This document shows positions 1 to 10,478 of a DNA stretch of 64,000 nucleotides, in pieces; the stretch's first letter is position 1; every line of letters starts with the position of its first letter. The notes beneath the pieces are model-generated. The model did no database searches, was not told where the DNA came from, and worked only from the letters and a program-made list of their open reading frames with translations. A program made the position numbers and the translations under genes. The stretch is taken from positions 992,001 through 1,056,000 of the forward strand of contig CP012813.1 in the NCBI GenBank assembly GCA_001936135.1, in the 5' to 3' direction. The stretch is from Saccharomycopsis fibuligera x Saccharomycopsis cf. fibuligera (taxonomy: Eukaryota; Ascomycota; Saccharomycetes; Ascoideales; Saccharomycopsidaceae).

Positions 1-1202
1 GGCTGACCGTCGTCATCATCATCATCATCATTATCCTGTTCAAAATCACTAAGCACTTCGACTTCTTCCTCTTCAAACCCAGCATCGTCATTGACCAAAA
101 TATTTCCGCTTTGGTCTTGTCTTTCAGCATCGGCCTTTGTCATGATGTGCACCGTCACAAAAGTTCTTCCTCCCGCTACCAGGGGCAATGGCAAGTTGAG
201 AAAACTCGGCTGCATGTACTCAAAAATCTTGATCTTGGACTTCCACACCAATACCACTTCGCTAACTTTGTATACGGTACGGTACTCTGGTGGGATAAAC
301 ACAGTTTTGGCAATATTCTGGAGGGTTGCTAGCATCACTTTACGAAACTTCTTGGAACCTGTCACTTCAACATTAGTCTCTAAATTCTCACTGAATGGTA
401 GCTTGGAAATTATTGTAAAATGATAAATTCGCGATGCTTCATCAACACGTATTCCTGATATCCCTGCTCCTGCTGGTGATGGTGATAATCTGTTTCCCCC
501 CGATGAGTCCAGCACCCCCTGTTGATCCACATCAGTAATTACATTATTCTTGTTGTCCCTATTAGCTGCCTTTATCGTCTGCATTGACTCTTTTATCTGT
601 GAACCCACTTTTTTGAACTTCTCTTGGATACTAGCAATATCAAAATCATCATCAATAGGATCTGTATTGTAGGGCGCTATGTAACTATTCACCGGCGCAG
701 CTGGGAGACTCGATCGCGATCGTGTTTTGTAATTGGTATGGAAATCATTAGCGTTTGAAACAATGAAGTTATCATCACCGCCATTCTTTGCTTGGCTGTT
801 GGTTGCCGTTGCTGTTGCTGCTGATGATGATGATGGCAGATCACGCCCAAATCCAGCATCGCTATGTTCAACGTCCTCGATCTGTTGCATGATACTGGAA
901 ATTGCGGGGCTCGGTCTTGCGACTCGTACTTTGGTGCCGTCGCCGCTATCCGACATGCCACTTTCAGTATGACTAAGTGTAGAGTTGTTACTGTTATTTA
1001 TTATGCTGCTGCTGCCATTATGACCTATTTGTACACCATGTAAATCAAGCACTTTATCTGGGTCAAGACCATTGATGGATTTATTAGTCTTTGTCTTTTT
1101 TTTGTTCTTCTTTTTGATCTTCTTGGCTTCCTTGGAGATGCGCTCAAAACGTTGCTTGTTGTCTCGCCTGTCCAAGACGAAAAAATCATCGTCGCTGTCC
1201 AT
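1..1202 (-). CDS. ESC2: Esc2/Rad60-like SUMO-like-domain protein (partial, 5' part)
   Basis: The reading frame opens at an ATG at 1202 and stays open for 400 codons to the window edge, so the C-terminus is missing. The N-terminus is acidic (MDSDDDFF) and followed by a Lys-rich stretch, then Ser/Ala/Asn-rich linkers. From about residue 265 a folded-looking segment (YHFTIISKLPF ... VLVWKSKIKIFEYMQP) resembles the first SUMO-like domain of the Rad60/Esc2/NIP45 family. That family works in genome stability, recombination-intermediate processing and silencing in the nucleus, bridging SUMO conjugation factors. An acidic Asp run follows near the cut edge, where the second SUMO-like domain would be expected. 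The family call is from remembered resemblance, so the name is moderate confidence; the open frame itself is firm. A CACGTGA element lies about 200 bases upstream. Confidence 0.55.
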   Translation of the reverse strand, partial: MDSDDDFFVLDRRDNKQRFERISKEAKKIKKKNKKKTKTNKSINGLDPDKVLDLHGVQIGHNGSSSIINNSNNSTLSHTESGMSDSGDGTKVRVARPSPAISSIMQQIEDVEHSDAGFGRDLPSSSSAATATATNSQAKNGGDDNFIVSNANDFHTNYKTRSRSSLPAAPVNSYIAPYNTDPIDDDFDIASIQEKFKKVGSQIKESMQTIKAANRDNKNNVITDVDQQGVLDSSGGNRLSPSPAGAGISGIRVDEASRIYHFTIISKLPFSENLETNVEVTGSKKFRKVMLATLQNIAKTVFIPPEYRTVYKVSEVVLVWKSKIKIFEYMQPSFLNLPLPLVAGGRTFVTVHIMTKADAERQDQSGNILVNDDAGFEEEEVEVLSDFEQDNDDDDDDDGQ

Positions 1203-1948
1203 TTTGTTTGTGATGCGAGAACAGATACACCGCCTTATTATTAACTATGCTGGAAAGGCTTGGAAGTATGTATTAATTTTTTTTCTTTATTTTTTTTTAT
1301 TCAGTTAGAAGAGACTCTTTCATGTTCTGTTTGCAGTACTATATGAAAATCACAGAAAAAAAGATGCACAGCAGAAAAAAATGACACCAAAACTGATGTA
1401 CACGTGATGGTCATAGTTATGAACTAATTAATCAAAAGGTTATGTACTCAACATGAGCAATATTCGAAACTTTTTTCCAAAACCATTACAGACTGAGATA
1501 ATATTAATACTAACTTTTTGATTCTCTGTTTTTGTTAACATTGCTCTTTGTTGATGCTAATCACTTTGCCCAATCCTATTTTTGCTCTGCGAATACTAAG
1601 TTCTATCGCGATAGCTCCAATCGGTGATGCTAGAAATTGTTATCCTCGTTTCCCGTAGCACAATAGAAAAAACTCTAAATATCTCAATCCTATTTCGAGC
1701 AAGTCGCATCTTGTTAATTTTTTTTTTCTTTTTTTTTTGTTTGCCTTTTGGCATCAGAAACTAGGAGACGTCGGTATATTAGTTTAACTATTCAATCTCA
1801 TAGGGACAAACCAAAAATTGTGGCGCTAAAAAAACACCATCTATAATCTTTTATGTCAATTTAATGTGAGAAGCCTAAAATTTGAGTATAACAAAGTAAA
1901 GGCAGAAAGAAGGTAAGGGGCGTACCTGCGTACCTATCGAACAATGTT

Positions 1949-1977
1949 TGCGAACATCTTCCGACACTATGTTCGCA
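1949..1977. repeat. Inverted repeat, 9-base arms, 11-base loop
   Basis: TGCGAACAT at 1949-1957 is perfectly complementary to ATGTTCGCA at 1969-1977. It lies in noncoding DNA; it could be a dyad protein-binding site or a small hairpin. No function is assigned. Confidence 0.6.
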
Positions 1978-2197
1978 TTCCTGATCTTTCTAGCCTGTGT
2001 TTATTGGATAATTTGTGTGAAGGTTGGCGTTGTGTTCCTTTTAACTTATGTGTATAGATATGGGTGAAATATGCAATAATAAGGTGATACTCATCTACTA
2101 TTACTGCTACCAAAATTTACAAACTTTTGTAGAAACATCTTTATTTTAAATACGACAATGTGATAAGTTTTTCTGTAGTGAATCTACAACGGAAAAT

Positions 2198-2242
2198 GGG
2201 CATTATGGCTTAGCGGTCTTAAGTTCAATTCCCAACTCTTTT
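2198..2242 (+). pseudogene. tRNA-like relic (possible tRNA-Leu/Ser remnant)
   Basis: The segment reads GGGCATTATGGCTTAGCGG followed 8 bases later by TTCAATTCCC and then a TTTT run. These resemble a tRNA 5' end with box A (TGGCNNAGNGG, close to Leu/Ser isoacceptors with GGCCGAGCGGTC) and a box B, but there is no room for an anticodon arm and the ends do not pair. It is best read as an internally deleted tRNA gene or a chance pair of polymerase III boxes. It lies 280 bases from the intact tRNA-Pro. Confidence 0.35.
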
Positions 2243-2517
2243 AGTATTCATTTTTATCTTTTTTTATCTTCTTTTTGTTCCTCTTTGGGAAAGCTAGCAA
2301 GAGTAACAGCAGTAGCAGCGCGGTGTTGTAGAGGTAATGGTAATGAGAATTCTGGGAATGGCGACAGTGTGGAACCTGGATTGAAAATGATGAAAGTGGC
2401 GCAAAATATTCCTTAAATGGCGATAAAAAGGCAAATGAGTACTGATTGTCAAACCAAAAACTAGCTGCGTATATATATATATGCAACTGTTACATATATT
2501 AGCCAAAAAAAAAGAAA

Positions 2518-2624
2518 GGGCCACACAGGGAATTGAACCCTGGACCTCTCACATGTTCGTATAAGCTTGAGTTATCCCAAGCTCGCTACCCAAAGCGAGA
2601 ATCATACCTCTAGACCATGCGGCC
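2518..2624 (-). tRNA. tRNA-Pro(UGG) with intron
   Basis: Read on the minus strand, the ends GGCCGCA and TGTGGCC pair as a seven-base acceptor stem. The D-arm contains the box A TGGTCTAGAGGTA and the T-arm contains GGTTCAATTCC. The anticodon stem CTCGC/GTGAG encloses TTTGGG, giving anticodon TGG, and an intron of about 35 nt follows position 37. Yeast tRNA-Pro(UGG) genes commonly have such an intron. A T-rich polymerase III terminator follows directly. Length is 107 bases including the intron. Confidence 0.93.
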
Positions 2625-3954
2625 ACTAACTTGAAAAGTTATTTTTAGAAACAGTTCAGTTCCTTAGCAGTATATGAAGACAGGGTAACATTCTCTACTA
2701 GTTGTATAATAAACTTTAGTACCACCCTTGCGGCCGGTAGATATGGTTTTATTTATTTGAATTTTGTGAGTTCGCAAAAATAAGGACAAACAGAAATCTA
2801 CATTACATATCAAGTAAAATGGATTTCTTTGCACGGCTTGTATGTCTGTTAACCGAGCTTTGCACAAATGTAACAAACATTGTAATAATAAATAGTTGAG
2901 GAAAGTCTATCACGCAAAAACCGAAACCAAACAAAAAGTAAAGAAAAAAAAAACATTAACGAAGAGACCAGTAATGCAGAGGACAGAAGCCAAAATTAGC
3001 CTATATGACAGGAAAAAAATTGAGAGAAAAAAAATATTAAATAAATCAAAAAGAAAAAGAAAAAAGTACAAGGCGTTGAAAAAAGTGCTGAAATGCGGAG
3101 ATACATCTGCTGTAAAAAAGATCAATGGGTGAAAAATATGAGAATAAAAGGACAAAATAAAGGAAAAGAAAAAAAAGAAAAAAAAGAAAAAATTAAACTC
3201 TCAGTCGACACCTAGATCAATTACTGATGATTCAGGCCCATTTTCAATAAGCACCCATATTATATGGATGATACTTGGTGGGGTGAATAGATGCGAGTAA
3301 GCATAAATATAAATGAAAAGACAGTTATCTGACGAGGCTACGTACTCGACATGGAACTCGTCTCTCGGTGGTTCTTGGTTTTCGGTAATATTCAATGGAC
3401 TCAAAAAGGCAATTATAAACACCTGTGGTGCCATGTGGTGAAAGTCAAAGGATGTTAAGCAAGGGCCGTTGAACAACTGGAAAATTATTAATCTTTTTGT
3501 GGTTGTCTTTATTTAAAGTAGTAATTTTCTTTCTTGCATTCAACGGGTGTGCTGTTGCCCAAAAAAATTTGTGAGAAAGAAAAAGAAAGAAGACGAGATA
3601 AAAATATGAGAAGAAATATTAAAGACGAGATAAAATAATGTATTATGGATGTGTGAATAGAGTCGTGGATATCGTTTCTTGTGTAAGCTTCAGTAGAAAT
3701 GCTGCTCTTGAGCTAGCTCTTATCACACAAAAATTTATTGTAGCATAGTACTGGAATTCAAATACTCTATTGGTGATGCCTCTTTTGCGTCGCTTTTTAG
3801 TTTCGAGAATCGAGTTGCTTTAAATAGATGTCGTGAAAGACGGTGTAAGTGTTGAGAATAGTAGTGATACTAGCAAGGAAAGAAAAAGAAAGCAAGAAGA
3901 AGAGGAAAAGAAGAAAAAGAAGGTTCAAAATTTTTAGCAGCTAAAATTAAAAGT
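2625..3954. other. AT-rich spacer without a supported gene
   Basis: No convincing frame or splice pattern. The segment is rich in A and purine tracts (2940-3200 and 3870-3925). The short frames that exist are Lys- or Phe-rich products of base composition. Confidence 0.55.
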
Positions 3955-4241
3955 TGTGAACGAAAAAACAAGTACAGCAAAACGGTATGCGGATAGCACT
4001 ATTAAGTTGTTGGGAAGCAGCTCGGGTGGCGGCAATGTTCTCCGATGGCGGTGGTTAGCCAGTACTGGATGTCGCACCGCCAACGCGGGCCGCCCAGCAG
4101 CTCATGCGCGGACTACATGGCGCCCGCTGTTAGCCCACCTAGCTGCAACCATGGCCGTAGGCGACAATTGGCACGATTAGAGCGCAATCCGCGCAACTAG
4201 GACCGTGCGATGTGCTCGAAGCTTCTAGAAACCAAGTTTTT
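3955..4241. ncRNA. Candidate structured noncoding RNA (GC-rich island), unidentified
   Basis: In an otherwise AT-rich 2.4-kb spacer this stretch is strikingly GC-rich and self-complementary. TGGCGGTG (4046-4053) pairs with CACCGCCA (4075-4082) around an internal palindrome CCAGTACTGG (4059-4068). GCGGGC (4085-4090) pairs with GCCCGC (4122-4127). TGCGCGGA (4105-4112) pairs with TCCGCGCA (4188-4195); the last two overlap, so not all can form at once. On the plus strand it ends at a T5 run (4237-4241), a possible polymerase III stop, and TGGTTAGCCAG (4052-4062) is a weak box A. I could not match signature motifs of SRP, RNase P, RNase MRP, telomerase RNA or spliceosomal snRNAs. A 74-codon frame starting at GTG exists but its Ala/Arg-rich product looks like composition. 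Confidence 0.4.
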
Positions 4242-5072
4242 AATTGACGGCTACACAATTGCTTCTATTGTCTCTATTTTCGCAGCGTCATATCAATTAT
4301 TATAATCATTTTCGACGCAACATGACATGTGATTTTCTGTTCTATGACGATATCCTGAGACATTTCCTGTTGTCATGGATTTTATTGTGTCATCGACGGA
4401 GATGTTTTTGCTTGCCTTGCGTTCGTTGCAATAAACGGTTCTTTGGTACACGCACCGCCGAATTCTCGGTCACTAGTTTGCTGGACAAACCGCAAACAAC
4501 CCAATCAATTCTTTGGTTCCACAGCAGATAAAACTATTAAAGAAGTTCTTTCCAGAAACGGCAATTCTGTATGTGTTTGTTGCTTTTTTCGATGGCGTTC
4601 TATATTCAGAAAGATTTTATGAGAAATAGGTAATGATTCTGTATATCGAAGTATGTAGAGATGCTGCAGAATCATATTCCACCATTGATGCTGGCACTTG
4701 GTGTCAAAATCAAAAAACAAAACAAAACAAAACAAGGAGTTAGTTGCCTTTTCTTTCTGCGGTAGTTACTATTTACGGCTCTTATAACGATCCATGTTAC
4801 AAAATACTTGGGAATTATTTTGTGTTGATACATCTCACCCGTAACATGTAACCGATGAAGCCCCACCTTACGAGAGCACCTAAAACAGGATAAAATAACA
4901 GGTAGAAATTAAGCAAAAAACAGTCATTAAATTACTATTATACAAACCAGAACCGTCAAGAAAATAAACCGAAAAAAAAAATACAAAACAAAACAAAAAG
5001 AAAAAAAAAATAACAGATAAAAACAAAAACGAAAAAATAGAAAAAAAAATGCAACCACAAGTTATGTAGAAA
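4242..5072. other. Spacer between the GC-rich island and the ESA1 3' end
   Basis: The first 300 bases are still less AT-rich than the neighbourhood and might belong to the same transcript as the island; the rest (4870-5070) is A-rich 3'-flanking sequence of ESA1. No protein-coding frame is supported. Confidence 0.45.
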
Positions 5073-6503
5073 TCACCAACCGAATCTAAGTTGAGAAGCA
5101 GTGAAAATTGGCGGTTTCCAAATAAGCTTGTTACTATCCAAAAGATGCCTTTTTTTCTGCACCAATTTATTATAATGTTTTATAGCATCATCAGTTAACA
5201 CAATAATATGCTGGCCTTTGTAATATCTCAACATGTTAAAATTCTGTAACGTGTGCAAGATATCCGTTGTTGTCATAGCTGTTATCGAGCTAATTTCATC
5301 AATAGTGACGTTTTTCTCTTGTCTTTCCATCAATAATGTGATTATTGTATCGTACCAGTATGAACGGTACGACAATAATCCTAAATCGGATAATGGTTTT
5401 TCTGGTGACCCAACTTTATTTTCTTTCTTGGAAAGCTCGTAGGAAAATTGAATCAACAATTTCCCAAAACCGTGTCTTTGGTAACATGGTAACGTCAAAA
5501 TACAAGCGACATTATAACCTTCAACACATTCTTTTTCTTTGGAGAAATATCCAACCAAATGATGACCCAAGTCATCCCTGTAAGTCATCACATAAAACAA
5601 GAACGGATCCACATCGTAATATAATGTTTTGTGATCCAAAAATAGCTTAGAAAGTAAACATAAGTTACGGCACCACGTTCTTTGATTGCGACCATCTATT
5701 TCAAAAAAAGATACTTTATTGTCTCGGTAAATTTCGTTACCTGGTGGGTGTCTTAAGGTGCATTTTTTTCTGAATCTTTCAAATTGCTTGCGAGAGCCAA
5801 AATAATTCAATGAAAAATCGCAAATATATACTTCTTCTGCTTCACTTAATTCCACTGGATATGGTGAAAAATACCATGGTTCAACAATATGCTCACCTAT
5901 CAAAATTCTTGACAAGTTACGCACTTTAGCGACTTCTGAATAATTTTGAATCATTGATCCTCCTGTTCTCAATTTTTTTATTTCTTCGTCTCTTGTTAAT
6001 TCTTCACCATCATTTTTCAACCCCTGCACATTCAAGTTGTCTAAATCCATCACATCACTATTTTGCGCTGACGATGCATCATCATTTGGAGTCAAGTCTC
6101 TCTTACGCTTCTTTTTGTTATTGGCGGCACTTGTTGTCTTCTTGTGTCGTTTGGTTTTCTCATCAGCAATTTCCTCAACTTTAGGCCAGGTTACTCCCTG
6201 AGAAAAATCTATTCTACTGGTGTCCACCCACTCATCCAATCTTTTGTTGTAATTTTTAAAATGCACATAAAATTGTAACTTTTTTTTACGAAAAACTTTG
6301 GAAAGAATTTCTGCCTCAACGTATTTTTGCTCTTTGTTTTCAAAAACTTGAATTTTACAACCAATCACTAGGTCATTTGGGTCCGTCACTTCTGTCGCTG
6401 GATCATTGTTCATTATTTCTTTGATGGATTCATTGGAGATATTGGCTGTTTCACCGCTTGCTTTTTTTTGCGCAGCATTTCCGTCAGCAGCTGGTGATTC
6501 CAT
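5073..6503 (-). CDS. ESA1: MYST-family histone acetyltransferase Esa1 (NuA4 catalytic subunit)
   Basis: 476 residues, ATG at 6503. A tudor-knot/chromo-barrel domain (about residues 45-105, VIGCKIQVFENKEQKYVEAE ... DEWVDTSRIDF) is followed by a basic linker and the MYST acetyltransferase domain (about 205-470). Visible signatures are the zinc-finger-like block with KKCTLRHPPGNEIYRD, the acetyl-CoA loop QRHGFGKLLI, the active-site Cys of LTLPCYQRHG and the catalytic Glu of GSPEKPLSDLG. The family acetylates histones H4 and H2A, with roles in transcription and DNA repair, as the essential catalytic subunit of NuA4. Length is close to the Saccharomyces protein (445). It is divergent from RSP5 across a 1.26-kb shared promoter region. 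Confidence 0.96.
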   Translation of the reverse strand: MESPAADGNAAQKKASGETANISNESIKEIMNNDPATEVTDPNDLVIGCKIQVFENKEQKYVEAEILSKVFRKKKLQFYVHFKNYNKRLDEWVDTSRIDFSQGVTWPKVEEIADEKTKRHKKTTSAANNKKKRKRDLTPNDDASSAQNSDVMDLDNLNVQGLKNDGEELTRDEEIKKLRTGGSMIQNYSEVAKVRNLSRILIGEHIVEPWYFSPYPVELSEAEEVYICDFSLNYFGSRKQFERFRKKCTLRHPPGNEIYRDNKVSFFEIDGRNQRTWCRNLCLLSKLFLDHKTLYYDVDPFLFYVMTYRDDLGHHLVGYFSKEKECVEGYNVACILTLPCYQRHGFGKLLIQFSYELSKKENKVGSPEKPLSDLGLLSYRSYWYDTIITLLMERQEKNVTIDEISSITAMTTTDILHTLQNFNMLRYYKGQHIIVLTDDAIKHYNKLVQKKRHLLDSNKLIWKPPIFTASQLRFGW

Positions 6504-7764
6504 CTTGTAGCTTGGCCTGTGCGCTTCTGCTTCTATTAGCTAATACGTGTAATACGAAATGAGTGAGCGCCGACTTAAGATATGACTTGTTCTCCGCGTT
6601 TGTTGTGGTGTTAGCTGCTATATTAAATGTTTACGCCTGCTTATACCGATTGATAGAAAGCTGATAGAAGACGAGGAAATAGGGAAAAACGCGACGTGAT
6701 GATGGTGATACCCGGATAATAGCCTGTTTGTACGTTGAACAAACCAAAAAACTGTATATTCTACAAAAACCTATGTTGGTATTCACTCAGCAACGGTAAG
6801 CAAGGACAATAACAGTATTTGAAAAATTCCTCTGACTAATGATTACATTGAAAAAAAAGAAAAAAAGTCAAAAGCTGCAAATGTTTTTATGTCCATATTA
6901 GAATAATCTCTGGGAGGCGACGTCATGTCAGACATCAATCAATACAGGTCGGGTAACCTTAAAAATTCAATTTAAACACACACACTGGTTTTCTTGGAAC
7001 GCCCCTGCGAAACTGAAGCGCAGTATAATAGAGAATACTAATATATAAGATAAAGCATGGCGAAGATACAAGGTGCTATATTTATAAGCATTTGATGTTG
7101 ATATTTGCTTATGTCTATACTGCATGTGCGTTAACATAGTGGTGCCTTGTAGTGCTCCTGGTAAACGAATCGGCCACAGACGGCAAAGTAGCGCATCTAT
7201 GGCGTATATACTCACATTAACATACATAAGATAACATTGAAAAGCAGGGAGCGAGTTAGCTGAGCGAGAATGTGGCGCCCGGCGCTTAGTTCTCAGCACC
7301 TAGCGTTGTTTGCTCTGTCTGGGCCACTCACTCACTCGCTCACTTACTCATCGGCTACCATCTCTTCAACCGCTCGCTCACTTACTCACTCAATTATCAA
7401 CTAATCTGCCACAATTATCAATCAATTTACGAGAAATATCTTTCTTTTAATCATTGATAAACTATTGCCATTTACACTGTCTGCTCCCCAGCTGATTTGT
7501 CCGTATCTCAGCCGACTTTTCCTGTCACTCTGAAATCCGTTTCTTTTTTTTTTCTTTTGTCTTTTTGCTTTTTCTTCTGGTTTTAGTAATTTTTCTTGCC
7601 TCTGCTTTTTTTTTATTTTTCTTCTGCTGTTGTTTTTTTCTACAAGCAACCAGCTCTGTGCTTTTATTTTCTTTCTGTCCTCTATTCTTGTATAACCCAT
7701 TTGGTGCTGCTCCTGGTATTGTCGTCCATAATTCCTGCCGCAAGCCATAGCACCACTTTTCAAA
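6504..7764. other. Divergent promoter region ESA1/RSP5
   Basis: 1.26 kb between start codons. It includes short imperfect repeats of CTCACTTACTCA (about 7325-7350 and 7371-7392) and a T-rich tract (7545-7640) just upstream of RSP5 exon 1. No coding frame is supported; a minus-strand Lys-rich frame here is composition. Confidence 0.5.
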
Positions 7765-10478
7765 ATGCCTCCTGGAGCAACTTCCAAGTATGTATTAATT
7801 GTTGCCGTTCCAAGTGGCAGCTTGTCCCGATCGCACTATATGATATGAAATTCTTCACGTTTGTTGCATCAATCTCTGTTCCGGCTTGCTTGTGCACCTG
7901 TCTTATGATTTTTTGTGTCAATGCTATTATATTTATGACTAAAACGGCGCTTGATTTTTATTCTATCGCCTATTTGCTTCTATCTCTTATTTTCTAACTT
8001 TGAATGAATACTAACTTATCTAGAATTACTGTCAAGCTAGTGGCCGCCGAGTCGCTTTACAAGAGAGATGTCTTCAGATCCCCAGATCCATTTGCCGTCT
8101 TAACCGTCGACGGCGAACAAACTCAAACCACAAAAACATGCAAAAGAACATTGAACCCATACTGGAACCATACTTTTGAATTCAACGTTAATGAAGACTC
8201 TCTATTGGTTATTCAAGTCTTTGACCACAAAAAGTTCAAAAAGAAGGACCAAGGCTTTTTGGGTGTTGTCAATATTAGAGTGTCAGATGTCATGGATCTC
8301 AATATAGACAACTTTCAAGACACAATAACTAGAAACTTGCAAAAGTCTAATGATTCTTTGACTGTTAGCGGTAGATTAATTTTGGTGGTGGCTAACCATT
8401 CCCTTCCAGGTGGTTCCACTGCCAACACTGGAACCAACTCATCTCTATCTAATGTTTCCAACCTTGGTAGCAGCGCTACTGGCACAACCGCCACCACGTC
8501 CAATACTAACGCATCCTCCTCAACACCCGCTGCTAATAATACAAACATTGCCGGTAGCGCGAATGGACCATCCACCGCAGATCACGTTAATACCCTCACA
8601 CAGCAAGTCAATTCAATGTCATTAAATAACAATAATGCCTCCACTACTGGTACAGAAGCTAACGGCACTGTAGGCTCTGCTGCCCAAGGAAGGCAATATT
8701 CGTCATTTGAAGATCAATATGGCAGATTGCCTCCTGGTTGGGAAAGAAAAACTGATCAGTTTGGCAGAACTTACTATGTGGATCACAACACTAGAAGCAC
8801 TACCTGGAAGCGTCCTGCTTTGAATCAAAGTGAGGCTGAAAGAGCTCAGCAAAGAGCAAACCTTATGGAAGCTGAAAGACGTCAACACGAAGGTAGATCA
8901 TTGCCTGGAGGTGACCACTCTGCTACTGAGAGCACCGAAAATACCTCTAATGTTCAAGTTAACACAGCTGGCGAAACCCCAGCTTCTAATGGTAATGCTG
9001 CATTGTCCATGTCTGTTAACAATACGACTACTCCAGGATTGGGTGATTTGCCTCCTGGTTGGGAACAGCGTCACACTCCGGAAGGAAGACCATATTTTGT
9101 CGATCATAATACCAGAACTACTACTTGGGTGGATCCAAGAAGACAACAATACATTAGAACTTATGGCCCAACTGCCACTATTCAACAGCAACCAGTCTCT
9201 CAACTTGGTCCACTTCCAAGTGGTTGGGAAATGAGATTGACTAATACTGCTAGAGTTTACTTTGTTGATCACAACACGAAAACTACTACTTGGGATGACC
9301 CAAGATTGCCATCATCGTTGGATCAAAACGTTCCACAATACAAGAGAGATTTTAGAAGAAAAGTTATTTATTTCAGATCTCAACCAGGATTGCGGGTTCA
9401 ACCAGGCCAATGTCATATCAAGGTCAGAAGAGATCATATATTTGATGATGCTTACCAGGAAATCATGAGACAGACTCCAGAAGAATTGAAGAAGAGATTG
9501 ATGATTAGATTTGAAGCAGAAGAAGGTTTGGATTACGGTGGTGTTTCTAGAGAATTTTTCTTTTTGTTGTCGCACGAAATGTTTAATCCACAATATTGTT
9601 TATTCGAGTATGCAGCTTACGACAACTACACGCTACAAATCAATCCAAATTCAGGTATCAACAATGAGCACTTGAATTACTTTAAGTTTATTGGAAGAGT
9701 AGTTGGTTTGTGTATTTTCCATAGAAGATTTTTAGACACGTTTTTCGTTGGTGCATTCTACAAGATGATGTTGCATAAAAAGATTGTTTTACAAGATATG
9801 GAAGGCATTGATGCTGAATATTATAACTCTTTAGTTTGGATGTTAGAAAATGATATAACGGATGTGTTATACTTGACATTTAGTGCAGAAGAGCAAAGAT
9901 TTGGTGAAACAGTGATATACGATTTAAAACCAGATGGACGAAATGTCGAGGTGACTGAAGAAAACAAGAAAGAATACGTTGAACTTATCACAGAATGGAA
10001 GATTTACAAAAAGGTTGAAGAACAATTTAAAGCATTTTTAACTGGTTTCAATGAACTTATTCCCGAAGATTTGGTAAACGTGTTTGACGAAAGAGAACTA
10101 GAACTATTAATTGGTGGTATTTCAGACATTGATGTTGATGACTGGAAGAAACATACTGATTACCGTGGATACCAAGAAAGCGATCAAGTGGTTCGGTGGT
10201 TCTGGGAAATTGTCACTAAGTGGGATAATGAAAAGAGAGCGAGATTGTTACAATTTACAACCGGTACTTCAAGAATACCAGTCAATGGATTCAAAGATTT
10301 GCAAGGTTCAGATGGTCCAAGAAGATTCACAATTGAAAAGGCGGGTGAAGCTAAACAATTGCCAAAGTCTCATACTTGTTTCAATAGAGTTGACTTGCCA
10401 CCATACACAGATATTAATGCGTTAGAACAAAAATTAACATTGGCAGTTGAGGAAACTATGGGTTTTGGCCAAGAGTGA
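7765..10478 (+). CDS. RSP5: NEDD4-family HECT ubiquitin ligase Rsp5 (two exons)
   Basis: Exon 1 is 7765-7787 and encodes MPPGATSK, with the last codon split. It is followed by GTATGT; TACTAAC and TAG precede exon 2 at 8024 (intron 7788-8023, 236 nt). Splicing gives an 825-residue protein reading [23 protein letters not shown], matching the family N-terminus. The in-frame ATG at 8004 lies inside the intron, overlapping the branch point, and should not be used. Domains: C2 (about 8-125), Asn/Ser/Thr-rich linker, three WW domains (each LPPGW or LPSGW to TTW), HECT (about 450-825). The catalytic Cys is in [13 protein letters not shown], 32 residues from the end as in Saccharomyces. Rsp5 ubiquitinates membrane proteins and transcription factors, often through PY-motif adaptors. 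Confidence 0.96.

Larger units (their letters stand above)
1203..2517. other. Spacer upstream of the Esc2-like gene
   Basis: No credible coding frame. It holds a CACGTGA E-box (1401-1407), long T runs near 1719-1740, a perfect 9-base inverted repeat (1949-1957 with 1969-1977) and a tRNA-like relic (2198-2242) listed separately. Confidence 0.6.

Noticed and set aside
3956-4180. 74-codon Ala/Arg-rich frame in the GC island
   Set aside because: GTG start, no family resemblance, and the base-pairing signal better explains the composition.
8004-8023. ATG at 8004 as the RSP5 start
   Set aside because: It overlaps the TACTAAC branch point and is followed by a TAG acceptor; the spliced exon 1 gives a better N-terminus.
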